Assembly (NCBI RefSeq): GCF_015207395.1
Contig: NZ_JADEWX010000006.1
Location: 16,740-80,739 of the forward strand
Direction: 5' to 3'
Origin: Nodosilinea sp. LEGE 07088
Lineage (GTDB): Bacteria; Cyanobacteriota; Cyanobacteriia; Phormidesmidales; Phormidesmidaceae
DNA length: 64,000 bases
How positions within the stretch are numbered: the stretch's first letter is position 1; each line of letters opens with the position of its first letter. Below are positions 1 through 7,689 of the stretch, piece by piece. A program made the translations under genes and the position numbers. The notes beneath the pieces are model-generated. The model was not told the DNA's origin and did not search any database. It saw nothing but the letters and a program-made list of their open reading frames with translations.

Positions 1-2
1 GC

Positions 3-344
3 GTCTATCTAAGCGACTCTTTCCCCGGCCAAATTGTGCAGGAGGTAGGGCTGCAACGGCCCCCCAGCCAAGGCGAGGAAGGATTTGCCCAAGAGGTCTC
101 CTTTGAGCAAATCCCGCAGATGGAGGCCGATGCGCTGTTCTACTTCACCTACACCGGAGAAAACGACGGCCAAGCGCCCAGCACCGTGACTAATCCCTGG
201 CTGAGTCACCCTCTGTGGCAGCAGCTAGCGGTGGTTCAGACCGGTAATGCCCACGCCGTCAGCGACGCGGTATGGACTACCGCCGGAGGCATTCAGGCCG
301 CCCATCTGCTGCTGGATGATTTGGAGCAGTACTTGCAGCCTTAG
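3..344 (+). CDS. Iron-siderophore ABC transporter substrate-binding protein (FecB/FhuD-like), 3' part only
   Basis: The window opens inside this gene; only the last 113 residues are present, in the frame starting at base 3. The visible part aligns along its length with the C-terminal third of the complete binding protein at 11604-12620: YLSDSFPG against YLRDSFVG, then a shared TGEN segment, a NPWLSHPLWQQL/DPLWQQL segment and an ILDDL/LLDDLEQYL end. By family knowledge it is a periplasmic lipoprotein that hands ferric siderophore to an ABC importer. It converges on the TonB receptor gene at 391-2928, with a strong hairpin between them. It is probably the last gene of a rightward transport operon lying outside the window. 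Confidence 0.8.
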   Translation, partial: VYLSDSFPGQIVQEVGLQRPPSQGEEGFAQEVSFEQIPQMEADALFYFTYTGENDGQAPSTVTNPWLSHPLWQQLAVVQTGNAHAVSDAVWTTAGGIQAAHLLLDDLEQYLQP

Positions 345-351
345 AAGCCCT

Positions 352-384
352 AGCGTGGTGGACTCTGAGAGAGTCCACCACGCT
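352..384. terminator. Perfect 15-bp inverted repeat between convergent genes
   Basis: AGCGTGGTGGACTCT (352-366), loop GAG, then its exact reverse complement (370-384). It lies between the stop of the binding-protein gene (344) and the stop of the TonB receptor gene (391), so it is placed to end transcription from both sides. There is no clear T-run on either strand, so the assignment rests on stem strength and position. Confidence 0.6.
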
Positions 385-390
385 CAACAC

Positions 391-2928
391 TTACCACTCA
401 AACGAATACCCGAGTCGCAAGAACCGGCCCCGCGCCGCCGCATTGCTCAACTCGCTGGGCTGGAGCTGAGACACCACTGGGAAATAGTCGGTATTGAGCA
501 GGTTGGCAATCCCAATTTCGAGGGTGCCGGGGCCGACATTCAGCTGGCTGATATAGTCCACGGTGAAGTAGCTGCTAACGGCGCGCTGGCCAAAGACGGC
601 GTCGTTGGCAAACACATCGCGATCGCCCGAATAGAGCGCCTGCAATCGGTTACGCCAGCCGGGGGTAGTTTGGTTTTCCACATAGGCCGTGAGCTTCAGC
701 GGCGCAATGCGAAAGCCGTCGAGGGGGGTGTAGGTGCCGGTATTGGTGCGGTCAATGCTCCCCTCTGACCAGCTCACCGTGCCGCCCAGCAGCCAGCTTT
801 CGCTCAGCTGAGCATCTACAGTGGCTTCTACTCCATAGATCCGTTCTGGGGCGCGCAAAATTTCGCCAGGGGCCGTGAAGGTGGTGCCTAACTCAGAGGA
901 GTTGTAGAACCCTGCCAGCGATGCCTGAATGCCCTCCCAATTGCCGCGCACGCCGACTTCATAGTGGTTGACGCGCTGGGCCTCGGGTCGCAGTGTCGCC
1001 ACCGAAAAGCCCGCTGGGGCATTGCGCAGCACCAGACCCACATCGGCCAGTGAGAACCCCTGGGCAAAGTTGGCAAACACCCCAATGTTGTCGGTCAGAT
1101 CGACCACTCCGCCCAGGTTAAACAGCGTGGCATCGTAGGCTAAGTCGCCCCCCTGCACGGCATTGCCCGCCAGGGTGGTGAAGTCATCGACCGTGAGGCC
1201 GACCCGCTCGTGGCGAATGCCGCCCAACAGGGTGATGCGATCACTGGCCTGCCAGTTGAGCTGGGCAAACAGCCTCAGGCTATCTTGGTTGAGGGGTGGC
1301 ACCCAGGTGCGCTGGCCCGTGGTGCGGTAGACCAGACCGCCGCTGGCATCAAAGGGGGCAGGGTCAAAAATATTCACCGGCTGAGCGGTGCGCTCGTTGT
1401 TGTAGTCGGCCCCCCACAGCAGGTGCAGGGTGTCGTCTTCGGCCAGGGGCGTATCAAACTGTAGCCGCCCGCCCCACTCTACCGAGTTAACTTCAGACTG
1501 AAAAATGGCATTGCCAAGGCTGGCAAAGGTGCGGCCATCGAAGGGGAAAAACCGTGTCAGATAATCGCGGTAGTAAAGCTGCCCCTGGAGATCGCCGTTG
1601 AGCACGTTGCTGTGACTGTAATCGAGGCTGAGCAGCGTGTTGTTGCTGGTTTGGGGGGTATCGAGGTCAAGCCCGGCAATGGCGCGCGATCGCTGTCGGC
1701 CTGCGATCGCCGCAATGATTGGGTCAACCGTGAAGTCGGTAGTTTGGATCGCTTCATAGTGGTTGAGGGTGAGCTGAAGGCGCTGGTTTTCAGCGAAGTC
1801 TACGCCGATTTTGCCCAAAATATTGAGGCTGCCCGTGTCAGATAGTCCTCCCTGGCCATTGGGGTCAGAAGGAATGCGATCGCCCAGCGCGTCAAAGAAC
1901 CCCCCAGCGTAGTCGTAGGACACCGTGAAGGCGTAGTCCATATCCTCAACCCGACCGCCCACATACTGCTCGACCGTGGCCCCAAAACTATCGGAGACGT
2001 TGTCGAAGTCGGTGGTCAGGCCCAGGCGAGTGCGTCGCACCACCCTCTCGGCGGCGGGGCCACGGGTAATGATGTTGATCACCCCGCCGGTTGCGCCGTC
2101 GCCATAGATCGCCGTTGGCCCCTGAATCACCTCAATGCGATCGATGGCGCTGGGGTCAATGGTCTGCAAATCTCGAAAAGCACTGCGGTTGGTGGTCTGG
2201 GGCACACCGTCAATCAGCACCAAAACGTTGCGCCCTCGCAACCCCTGGCCAAACTGGCTGGCGCTGCCGGTCGTTGGGGCCAAGCCAGGCACCAGTTGGC
2301 CCAAAATATCCCCCAGCCCGCGTGACACCTGAGTCTGCTGCTCAATCTGCTCGCGCTCAATCACCGTGACCGATCGCGGAATGTCTGTCACGGCCTCTTC
2401 GGTGCGCGTCGCCGACACCACAATCTGAAGCGCTTCTGTTTGGGCCGTGGTGCCAGCAATGCCGGGCAGCACCGTCAGCCGTAGCCCCTGCGAAGCAGGC
2501 TGTACCTCAGCGGTTGGCGGCGCATCTACCCCCGTAATCGCCACTCGCACCTGATCGTCACCTATCTGGATAACACTGACAAAGGCAATATCGGCGGTGG
2601 GGCTGATCTGCTGAAACTCTTGCCCCTCGGGCAGGGCCAGCACCGCATTGGAAATATCAACAATCAGCGCATTGCCTGTGGTTTGCAGGCTGGGAGCTGC
2701 GATCGCACCGCCCGCCGTCTCCAAAATAATCTCTACCCCAGCCGCCCCTGGCTCTAGCCGCACCCCCGTCACCTGCACTGGCGATGCTGCCTGGCCCAAC
2801 GGCACGGCTTCAGGGGTAAGCAACGGCTCAGCAAGCATCGCCTGAGCCCCCAGCGGCATCGCCGCCGAACCAACTAGCCCCCCAGCTAGGGCCATCATCA
2901 ACCCAAACCGCACCGATCGCACTGTCAT
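391..2928 (-). CDS. AMIN-domain TonB-dependent siderophore receptor (module I)
   Basis: Outer-membrane receptor for ferric siderophore uptake, 845 residues. The frame is open to 3105, but ATG at 2928 is preferred: it has GGAGGA just upstream and is followed by a signal peptide ending near GAQA. Visible order: signal peptide, an AMIN domain (about residues 45-160, TGVRLEPGAAGVEIIL), a plug domain beginning IVVSATRTEEAVTDIPRSV and running through GLRGRNVLVLIDG and VINIITRG, then a long beta-barrel ending in an aromatic (SFEW). AMIN domains on TonB receptors are typical of cyanobacteria. The AraC-like gene upstream (3071-4075) is the likely regulator; paired direct repeats and a 7-bp inverted repeat lie in the gap. 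The second receptor in the window (12636-15122) has the same AMIN/plug/barrel layout but is only moderately similar. Confidence 0.93.
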   Translation of the reverse strand: MTVRSVRFGLMMALAGGLVGSAAMPLGAQAMLAEPLLTPEAVPLGQAASPVQVTGVRLEPGAAGVEIILETAGGAIAAPSLQTTGNALIVDISNAVLALPEGQEFQQISPTADIAFVSVIQIGDDQVRVAITGVDAPPTAEVQPASQGLRLTVLPGIAGTTAQTEALQIVVSATRTEEAVTDIPRSVTVIEREQIEQQTQVSRGLGDILGQLVPGLAPTTGSASQFGQGLRGRNVLVLIDGVPQTTNRSAFRDLQTIDPSAIDRIEVIQGPTAIYGDGATGGVINIITRGPAAERVVRRTRLGLTTDFDNVSDSFGATVEQYVGGRVEDMDYAFTVSYDYAGGFFDALGDRIPSDPNGQGGLSDTGSLNILGKIGVDFAENQRLQLTLNHYEAIQTTDFTVDPIIAAIAGRQRSRAIAGLDLDTPQTSNNTLLSLDYSHSNVLNGDLQGQLYYRDYLTRFFPFDGRTFASLGNAIFQSEVNSVEWGGRLQFDTPLAEDDTLHLLWGADYNNERTAQPVNIFDPAPFDASGGLVYRTTGQRTWVPPLNQDSLRLFAQLNWQASDRITLLGGIRHERVGLTVDDFTTLAGNAVQGGDLAYDATLFNLGGVVDLTDNIGVFANFAQGFSLADVGLVLRNAPAGFSVATLRPEAQRVNHYEVGVRGNWEGIQASLAGFYNSSELGTTFTAPGEILRAPERIYGVEATVDAQLSESWLLGGTVSWSEGSIDRTNTGTYTPLDGFRIAPLKLTAYVENQTTPGWRNRLQALYSGDRDVFANDAVFGQRAVSSYFTVDYISQLNVGPGTLEIGIANLLNTDYFPVVSQLQPSELSNAAARGRFLRLGYSFEW

Positions 2929-2972
2929 GTCACGTCCTCCCACACTGCAACTCTTGTTGCGAATCTTTCTTG

Positions 2973-2988
2973 ATTGCTCAAGAGCAAT
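2973..2988. promoter_or_regulatory. Inverted repeat in the leader of TonB receptor I
   Basis: ATTGCTC, spacer AA, GAGCAAT, 45 bp upstream of the receptor start codon. A dyad this close to the gene is a reasonable operator for an iron-responsive regulator (Fur or the adjacent AraC protein). It does not match the classical Fur box, so the binding protein is unknown. Confidence 0.4.
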
Positions 2989-3018
2989 TAGTGTAGGCAG
3001 TTGCGTATAGCCCCGTCT

Positions 3019-3050
3019 ATCCAAAAACGGCCTCAGCGATCCAAAAACGG
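3019..3050. promoter_or_regulatory. Paired direct repeats, candidate AraC/PchR operator (module I)
   Basis: ATCCAAAAACGG occurs at 3019-3030 and again at 3039-3050, spaced 20 bp (about two helical turns). Such spacing suits an AraC-family dimer with two half-sites on one face of DNA. The pair lies between the AraC-like gene and the TonB receptor gene. The core TCCAAAAAC recurs as a pair, in the opposite orientation, in front of the second receptor at 15246-15279. Confidence 0.55.
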
Positions 3051-3070
3051 ACTTTTGGGTGAGGGAAGTC

Positions 3071-4075
3071 CTAGGCGGTTGGATGCGACGCTCCGGCCCG
3101 CCCACCTACCCACTCTCTTGGGCTCACGCCAAACTGCTTGCGAAAGGCGGCGGCGAAGTGGCCCAGGTGGGTAAAGCCCACGCTGTTGGCGACCTCAGCA
3201 ACGGTGTAGTTGCCCTGCCGGAGCAGGTGTTCGGCCTGGTTGAGGCGCTGCTGAGTGAGATAGCCAATTACTGAGATACTAAACAGTTCGCGAAAGCCTC
3301 GACGGAGAGTGCGATCGCTCACCCCCACCTGCTGCGCCAGTTCTGAAATAGACGGCGGATTTTCGAGCCGAGCCACTAGCCTTGCCCGCGCTTCGTAGAT
3401 GCGCTCGACAGTCACAGGCTTGAGCGTGGTGGGCAGCGGTGGTGCTCCCTGGTCAGCCATCATGCCGTCGAGCTGAAGCGCCAGCAGCTCAAACACCTTA
3501 GCCTGGAGAAAAAATCGGCGCGTTACCCCGTGGAAGGGGCATTGCAGCATTTGCTGCGCCACAGTCCGCATCGCTGGGGTGACATCGGGAAACCAAGCTG
3601 ATTTCCACTCATCCGTTTTCAGCAAGGTAGGGCGTAGATGGGTGCCATGCTCTGCGAGAAACGGTTGCATCACCTTGGGGTCGAGGTGAATATTAATGCC
3701 CTTTAGCTGGGGCGATCGCCCATACCGCGCCACATACCCCCGTGAGCGGCCACTGCCAGAAACATAACTTTGGCCAGCATCCAAAGTCGGATAGACACCG
3801 TCAAAGTCAATGGCCCCCGACAGCAACACCGTGATTTGCACCAAATGCCCGTGTTCTGCCACACTGAGCGCCCAGGGCTGCGTGAACTCCTTATCAATCA
3901 GATCGAGCCAGACCCCTGGCGACAATTCACAGCACCGAGTGCTGCCCCGCCCCAACAGCGACGGCACCTCATGCCGGGTCTCTCGCTGACTGACAGGGCT
4001 ATGAAGGCTGACTCCCAAGGCCTGTGAGGACTGGCACAGCTCACGATAATTGGCTTCCGAAAGCATCAAAGTCAT
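3071..4075 (-). CDS. AraC/PchR-family transcriptional regulator (module I)
   Basis: DNA-binding regulator of 334 residues. The C-terminal ~100 residues carry two helix-turn-helix motifs: SISELAQQVGVSDRTLRRGF, then NYTVAEVANSVGF followed by the AraC-family signature HLGHFAAAFRKQFGVSPREW. The N-terminal ~220 residues resemble the ligand-sensing part of PchR-like siderophore regulators. Start at 4075 is chosen because MTLMLSEANY matches the start of the paralogue at 15379-16320 (MPITLSQADY); there is no convincing ribosome site, and the frame is open to 4108. Lying immediately upstream of a TonB receptor on the same strand, it probably activates that gene in response to the cognate siderophore. 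Confidence 0.88.
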   Translation of the reverse strand: MTLMLSEANYRELCQSSQALGVSLHSPVSQRETRHEVPSLLGRGSTRCCELSPGVWLDLIDKEFTQPWALSVAEHGHLVQITVLLSGAIDFDGVYPTLDAGQSYVSGSGRSRGYVARYGRSPQLKGINIHLDPKVMQPFLAEHGTHLRPTLLKTDEWKSAWFPDVTPAMRTVAQQMLQCPFHGVTRRFFLQAKVFELLALQLDGMMADQGAPPLPTTLKPVTVERIYEARARLVARLENPPSISELAQQVGVSDRTLRRGFRELFSISVIGYLTQQRLNQAEHLLRQGNYTVAEVANSVGFTHLGHFAAAFRKQFGVSPREWVGGRAGASHPTA

Positions 4076-4183
4076 GGACAGAGTTGAACGCCAACAACCA
4101 CACACCACCAGTGCGCTCAGTTCTCAGCTTAGCTTTAATGCGACCTGCTCTCAACTAAAGTGGCCAACCCGCACAGATTCTCA

Positions 4184-4612
4184 TCACAGGACTAAAACCA
4201 AGGTTCCAGCTAACACCAACGCCGTGCCCACTACAACCTGGAGCGTTAACGGCTCGCCCAAAAACACAACAGACAGCAACAGCACCAAAGTTAATCCCGA
4301 CTTATCTACAGGCGCGACTAAAGAGGCATTGCCTAGCTGTAAGGCTCTGAAATAACAAAGCCACGACAACCCGGTAGCCACTCCCGACAACACCAGAAAT
4401 AGCATCGTCTTGGGTGAGATGGTCAACAGCCCTTGCGCTTGTCCATTGGCCCAAACAATTCCCCAGGCGATCGCCAAAATCACCACCGTGCGAATAGCCG
4501 TGGCCAAATTGGAGTTGATGTTTTCAACGCCAATTTTTGAAAAGATAGTGGTCAATGCGGCAAAGAAGGCAGAAAGTAGGGCAAAAATCCACCAAGCTTT
4601 TTCGGCGGCCAT
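4184..4612 (-). CDS. EamA-family (DMT) single-domain membrane transporter
   Basis: A 142-residue membrane protein with about five hydrophobic segments, equal to one EamA repeat rather than the usual two. Recognisable elements are the N-terminal WWIFALLSAFFAALTTIFSK, the central GLSWLCYFRALQLGNASLVAP and the FLGEPLTLQVVVG helix near the end. The family exports small metabolites in the drug/metabolite superfamily, and single-repeat members are thought to dimerise. ATG at 4612 is preceded by GAGG. It starts 24 bp after the ABC exporter gene and lies before the AraC-like gene, so it may take part in siderophore or precursor export. The substrate is unknown. Confidence 0.8.
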   Translation of the reverse strand: MAAEKAWWIFALLSAFFAALTTIFSKIGVENINSNLATAIRTVVILAIAWGIVWANGQAQGLLTISPKTMLFLVLSGVATGLSWLCYFRALQLGNASLVAPVDKSGLTLVLLLSVVFLGEPLTLQVVVGTALVLAGTLVLVL

Positions 4613-4636
4613 CGTGGTTAAACCTCAAAATTACAG

Positions 4637-6505
4637 CTACGTTACAGACTCAATGCGCCCATTCTCTAAAAACAGAATTTGATCGGCGCGATCGAGCACT
4701 GAGGGACGGTGGGAGACGGCAAGGCAGGTAGGGGAAAGAGTGGATGGGTAGATGGGTGGATGGGTGGATGGGGTAAACAATTGCTCCCACAGGCGCTGTT
4801 CGGTCTCGACATCGAGGGCGCTGGAGAGGTCATCGAACACCATCAAGGCGGGCTGACGTAGCAGCATACGGGCGGCGGCAGCCCGTTGCTTTTGCCCACC
4901 AGAGAGTCGAAAGCCGCGAGTGCCAATGAGGGTTTCTAGCCCCTCGGGCATGGCCGCGAGATCGCGATCAAAGACGGCGGTGGCGATCGCCCGATCAAGC
5001 TGTTGTTGGCCAACGGCTTGCCCCAGCAGCAGATTTTCTCGCAACGAGGCGCTGAAGAGTTGGGGAATTTGCGACGTATAGGCGGCCCGAGGCGGCACCA
5101 AAAAATTCGACGGGTCGAGAATTGGCTGACCATTCCAATAGAGCGCACCGGTCTGACTGGGCAGCAGGCCCAACAGCACCCGCAGCAGAGTAGTTTTACC
5201 TGCACCCACCCGTCCGGTGATCACTGTCAAACTGCCTTGGGTGAGGGTAAAACTGATGTCACTGATGCCGCCACCGCCGGGATAGCGGTAGGTCAACCCC
5301 TCGACCCGCAGCTCGTGGAGGGGAACGGAGGCCATGGGCCGGTCGTTGGCGATCGCATCTACCCTCGAAGGCAGCGGCGGTTCTAGGCCAAGGATGGGTT
5401 TGAGGTAGAGGGGGTGAGGGTGGGTGAGGGGGTGAGAATTTTGAATTTTAAGTTTTGAGTTTTGAGTGGAATCCTTTAACTGAGAATTCAAAACTGAGAA
5501 CTCAAAACTTTGTTCGTCAAGTTTTCTAGCTCCACCACCAACCAACCCCGCCATGCGCTCAAAGGAAACTTCGCTCTGCTTAATGGTGGCGATAAAGCCG
5601 CCGAGGAAGGCGAGAAAGTAGGTGACGAAGGATAGGTAATAGACAAACAGAGCAAAGTCGCCCACGGTGAGGTCGCCCTGGACACCGAGGCTCTGGGAGG
5701 CAACCAGCAAAATTAGCCCGGTGCCGATGCTGACGATATTCTCAAAGCCGGAGTTGAGGATAGCGCTGAACACCTGGTCACGCACCATCAGGTCGCGGCG
5801 GCGATCGCACCGTTCCCGCAATTCCTCTAGCATTTGGGCTTCGGCTCCGGCCACTTTGACCGCTTGTACGGCGGTAAACAGTTCGCCAATTAGCCCAGTG
5901 ACGCGCTGGGTGGCCTGGCGGCTGGCGCGGCGGTAGCGTTTGAGGCGGTGCTCGGCCTGGTGGGCAAGGAGGGCGATCGCGCACAGCGGCAAAAACACCA
6001 GCAGCGTCATCGTCGGGTTGACGCTGATCAGCAGTGCCACAGAACCCACCGCAAACACCCCAGCCGCAAAGATCTCGTTGGTGCCCACCACCACATCCTC
6101 AATCTGGGCCGCATCGTCGCGAAAGTAGCTAAGAATTTCGCCGGGGGAGGCATTTTGGCCATTGGCTCCACCTGTGGCGAGTTCGGCCCCAGGGCGTTTG
6201 AGCAGTTCGTGCAGTAGGTTGTGGCGCACCAGACCGCTGATCAAAAAGCGGTGCTGGGTCTTGGTGATGCGCCCTACAAAAATTGCCACCACCCGCGCCA
6301 GCCCCACCGCCAGCAGCAGTCCAATCCACACCCAGGGCAACGCATCAAAGCGAGACTCCCCGGTGAGGGTGTCAAAAAATTCGCGAATGATCAGCCCCGG
6401 CACCGCTGGCAAGCCTAGAATGAACAGCCACAGCAATGTATCAACCCAGTAGAGCCGCTGGGCGTAGCGGATTAGCTGCCAGAGCAGGTGGGTGATGGGG
6501 GGCAT
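4637..6505 (-). CDS. ABC exporter half-transporter (permease-ATPase fusion) with repeat-derived inserts (module I)
   Basis: A 622-residue type I ABC exporter: N-terminal six-helix membrane domain (about 15-310), then an ATPase domain with Walker A GRVGAGKTT, signature LSGGQKQR, Walker B LMVFDDLSSALD and the H-loop histidine in AVSHRP. ATG at 6505 is chosen over a TTG at 6529. Two stretches look foreign to the family. One is a linker of about 45 residues between the domains, encoded by TTTTGA(G/A)-type heptad repeats at 5405-5515. The other is STHPPIYPSTLSP between the D-loop and H-loop, encoded by GGTGGATG repeats at 4735-4776. Gene order (ABC, regulator, receptor) is repeated at 12.6-18.4 kb, which suggests siderophore or peptide export, by itself or with 16506-18365. 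Confidence 0.88.
   Translation of the reverse strand: MPPITHLLWQLIRYAQRLYWVDTLLWLFILGLPAVPGLIIREFFDTLTGESRFDALPWVWIGLLLAVGLARVVAIFVGRITKTQHRFLISGLVRHNLLHELLKRPGAELATGGANGQNASPGEILSYFRDDAAQIEDVVVGTNEIFAAGVFAVGSVALLISVNPTMTLLVFLPLCAIALLAHQAEHRLKRYRRASRQATQRVTGLIGELFTAVQAVKVAGAEAQMLEELRERCDRRRDLMVRDQVFSAILNSGFENIVSIGTGLILLVASQSLGVQGDLTVGDFALFVYYLSFVTYFLAFLGGFIATIKQSEVSFERMAGLVGGGARKLDEQSFEFSVLNSQLKDSTQNSKLKIQNSHPLTHPHPLYLKPILGLEPPLPSRVDAIANDRPMASVPLHELRVEGLTYRYPGGGGISDISFTLTQGSLTVITGRVGAGKTTLLRVLLGLLPSQTGALYWNGQPILDPSNFLVPPRAAYTSQIPQLFSASLRENLLLGQAVGQQQLDRAIATAVFDRDLAAMPEGLETLIGTRGFRLSGGQKQRAAAARMLLRQPALMVFDDLSSALDVETEQRLWEQLFTPSTHPPIYPSTLSPTCLAVSHRPSVLDRADQILFLENGRIESVT
4735..4776. repeat. GGTGGATG-type repeat tract inside the coding sequence of ABC exporter I
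   Basis: Tandem TGGATGGGT/AGATGGGT units within the ATPase domain coding region. Read on the coding strand they give alternating Thr-His-Pro-Pro/Tyr-Pro-Ser residues. The same unit appears at 17221-17260 and at 15345-15375. Confidence 0.75.
5405..5515. repeat. Heptad A/T-rich repeat tract inside the coding sequence of ABC exporter I
   Basis: TTTTGAG/TTTTGAA units facing CAAAACT/CTCAAAAC units form a rough inverted repeat, beside a GGGTGAGG tract. It encodes the linker between membrane and ATPase domains and keeps the reading frame open. Confidence 0.7.
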
Positions 6506-6923
6506 GGGGGTGACGGGGTAATGGAGCAATCGGGTGTCGAGCCATCACTCTCCCACTCCATCGCTTTTCCCAGGAGCCTATGCCGGATATTTTTGGCTAC
6601 TCAACGGAGTTTCTGTAGAGAGCGGTTCTGGGGGCTAAACTGCTGGGTCAATTTGGCATAATGCGGCCTGCAATTGGCAATTTGCCCTTTAAAAGCATTA
6701 CACAGTTGTGCCACTTTGCTAAACAGCGGCCTCTGTAAGCTAAACAGCTGTGCCACTTCGTTTTACATAGGCACCTGCAAGCTAAACAGCTGTGCCACTT
6801 TGCTTTACGGCGGGCTTAGTTTGTTCAACGGGCTGCTCGATATGCCAAGCTGCGGGGTTAGTGAGCTTGATGTTGGCCGCTCCCAATGGCAAAGGGTATG
6901 CCATTGGGAGCGGGTGGGGCGCG
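6506..6923. other. Gene-poor stretch with three 42-bp tandem repeats
   Basis: No convincing gene. The main content is a tandem repeat: TGTGCCACTT begins at 6707, 6749 and 6791, exactly 42 bp apart, and each of the last two copies is preceded by AAGCTAAACAGC. Because 42 is a multiple of three, the tract (about 6697-6822) gives a spurious open frame with a repeated LNSCAT peptide. Confidence 0.7.
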
Positions 6924-7205
6924 TTACTCAATCAGCACGGTTTTGGTGGCAATTGCCATCCACACAGTTCCCGCTGGGGAGGTTGCGCCGACGGTGTCGC
7001 TGGCGGGCGGTACGGGGATGGGGTCGCTCCAGTCGTTGGGGTCGGCGTAGCCGTGGGCGTGGAGGATTTTGATGGTGCGATCAATGCCTGCAAGGCTGCC
7101 GTAGAGCATGTGGCGCACTCGCTCTGGGCGAGCTGGCGGGGTGCTGCGCGAAGACGGCGGAAGATTAGATGCGCCGCTGGTATCGGGTTCGAGATATTCA
7201 AACAT
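6924..7205 (-). CDS. Small conserved cyanobacterial protein of unknown function
   Basis: A 93-residue soluble protein starting MFEYLEPD, with GGAGA upstream of ATG 7205; the open frame extends to 7259, but that start lacks a ribosome site. The central block VRHMLYGSLAGIDRTIKILH, followed by HGYADPNDWSDPIP, looks like a conserved protein module, and I recall similar short proteins in other cyanobacteria without a known role. No catalytic motif or membrane segment is visible. The product stands alone, upstream of the defence island. The leader holds a CCCTAGCC/GGCTAGGG hairpin. Confidence 0.65.
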   Translation of the reverse strand: MFEYLEPDTSGASNLPPSSRSTPPARPERVRHMLYGSLAGIDRTIKILHAHGYADPNDWSDPIPVPPASDTVGATSPAGTVWMAIATKTVLIE

Positions 7206-7689
7206 GGGTTCTGTCTCCAGTTGTGGTTGAGGAAGACAGAACGCGAAAACCCTAGCCACCCGCAGTTGAAGTGCAAACTGAGGGGGCTAGGGTACGATGA
7301 ACCTAGCCTCGCAATCTGCGCGTTAGATTTGCGGGGTTAGCTGTCTGTTGGTGTTACTAGCACCTTCAGGCAGCGCTAAAGTTTTCGAGTTCTGTGTGGC
7401 CACCGCTCTGCTGAACGGCTTAATGTAAGAGGATAGTGGTACAAAAGCTCCCCGTCAACCGTGGAGCAGCGTCTAGCTTACCGATTGAAGTTACCGCAGG
7501 TGGCGTAGCAGAGACTTGCTAGATAAGACTATTAGTCGAGCAACTTACCCTCTTGCAGGAGATAAACGTTTTATCTTTAAGGATTAAAGGCAAGTAAAAA
7601 GCACAATTAACAACAGAATAGGACTAGCATTGATGGATTATACTAATTTTTGAAATAACTGAATAAGCTTAAAAAAAGAGGCTCATAAA
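7206..7689. other. Intergenic region at the left edge of the defence island
   Basis: No gene seen. A hairpin with arms CCCTAGCC (about 7250) and GGCTAGGG (about 7287) lies in the leader of the 6924-7205 gene. From about 7540 composition becomes AT-rich, matching the CBASS genes that follow, so the island boundary is probably near there. I recognise no tRNA, att repeat or insertion-sequence end. Confidence 0.5.

Noticed and set aside
6674..7072. 132-codon frame with repeated LNSCAT peptides, looking like a repeat protein
   Set aside because: The periodicity comes from the 42-bp DNA repeat; there is no ribosome site, and the 3' half overlaps the better-supported gene at 6924-7205 on the other strand.
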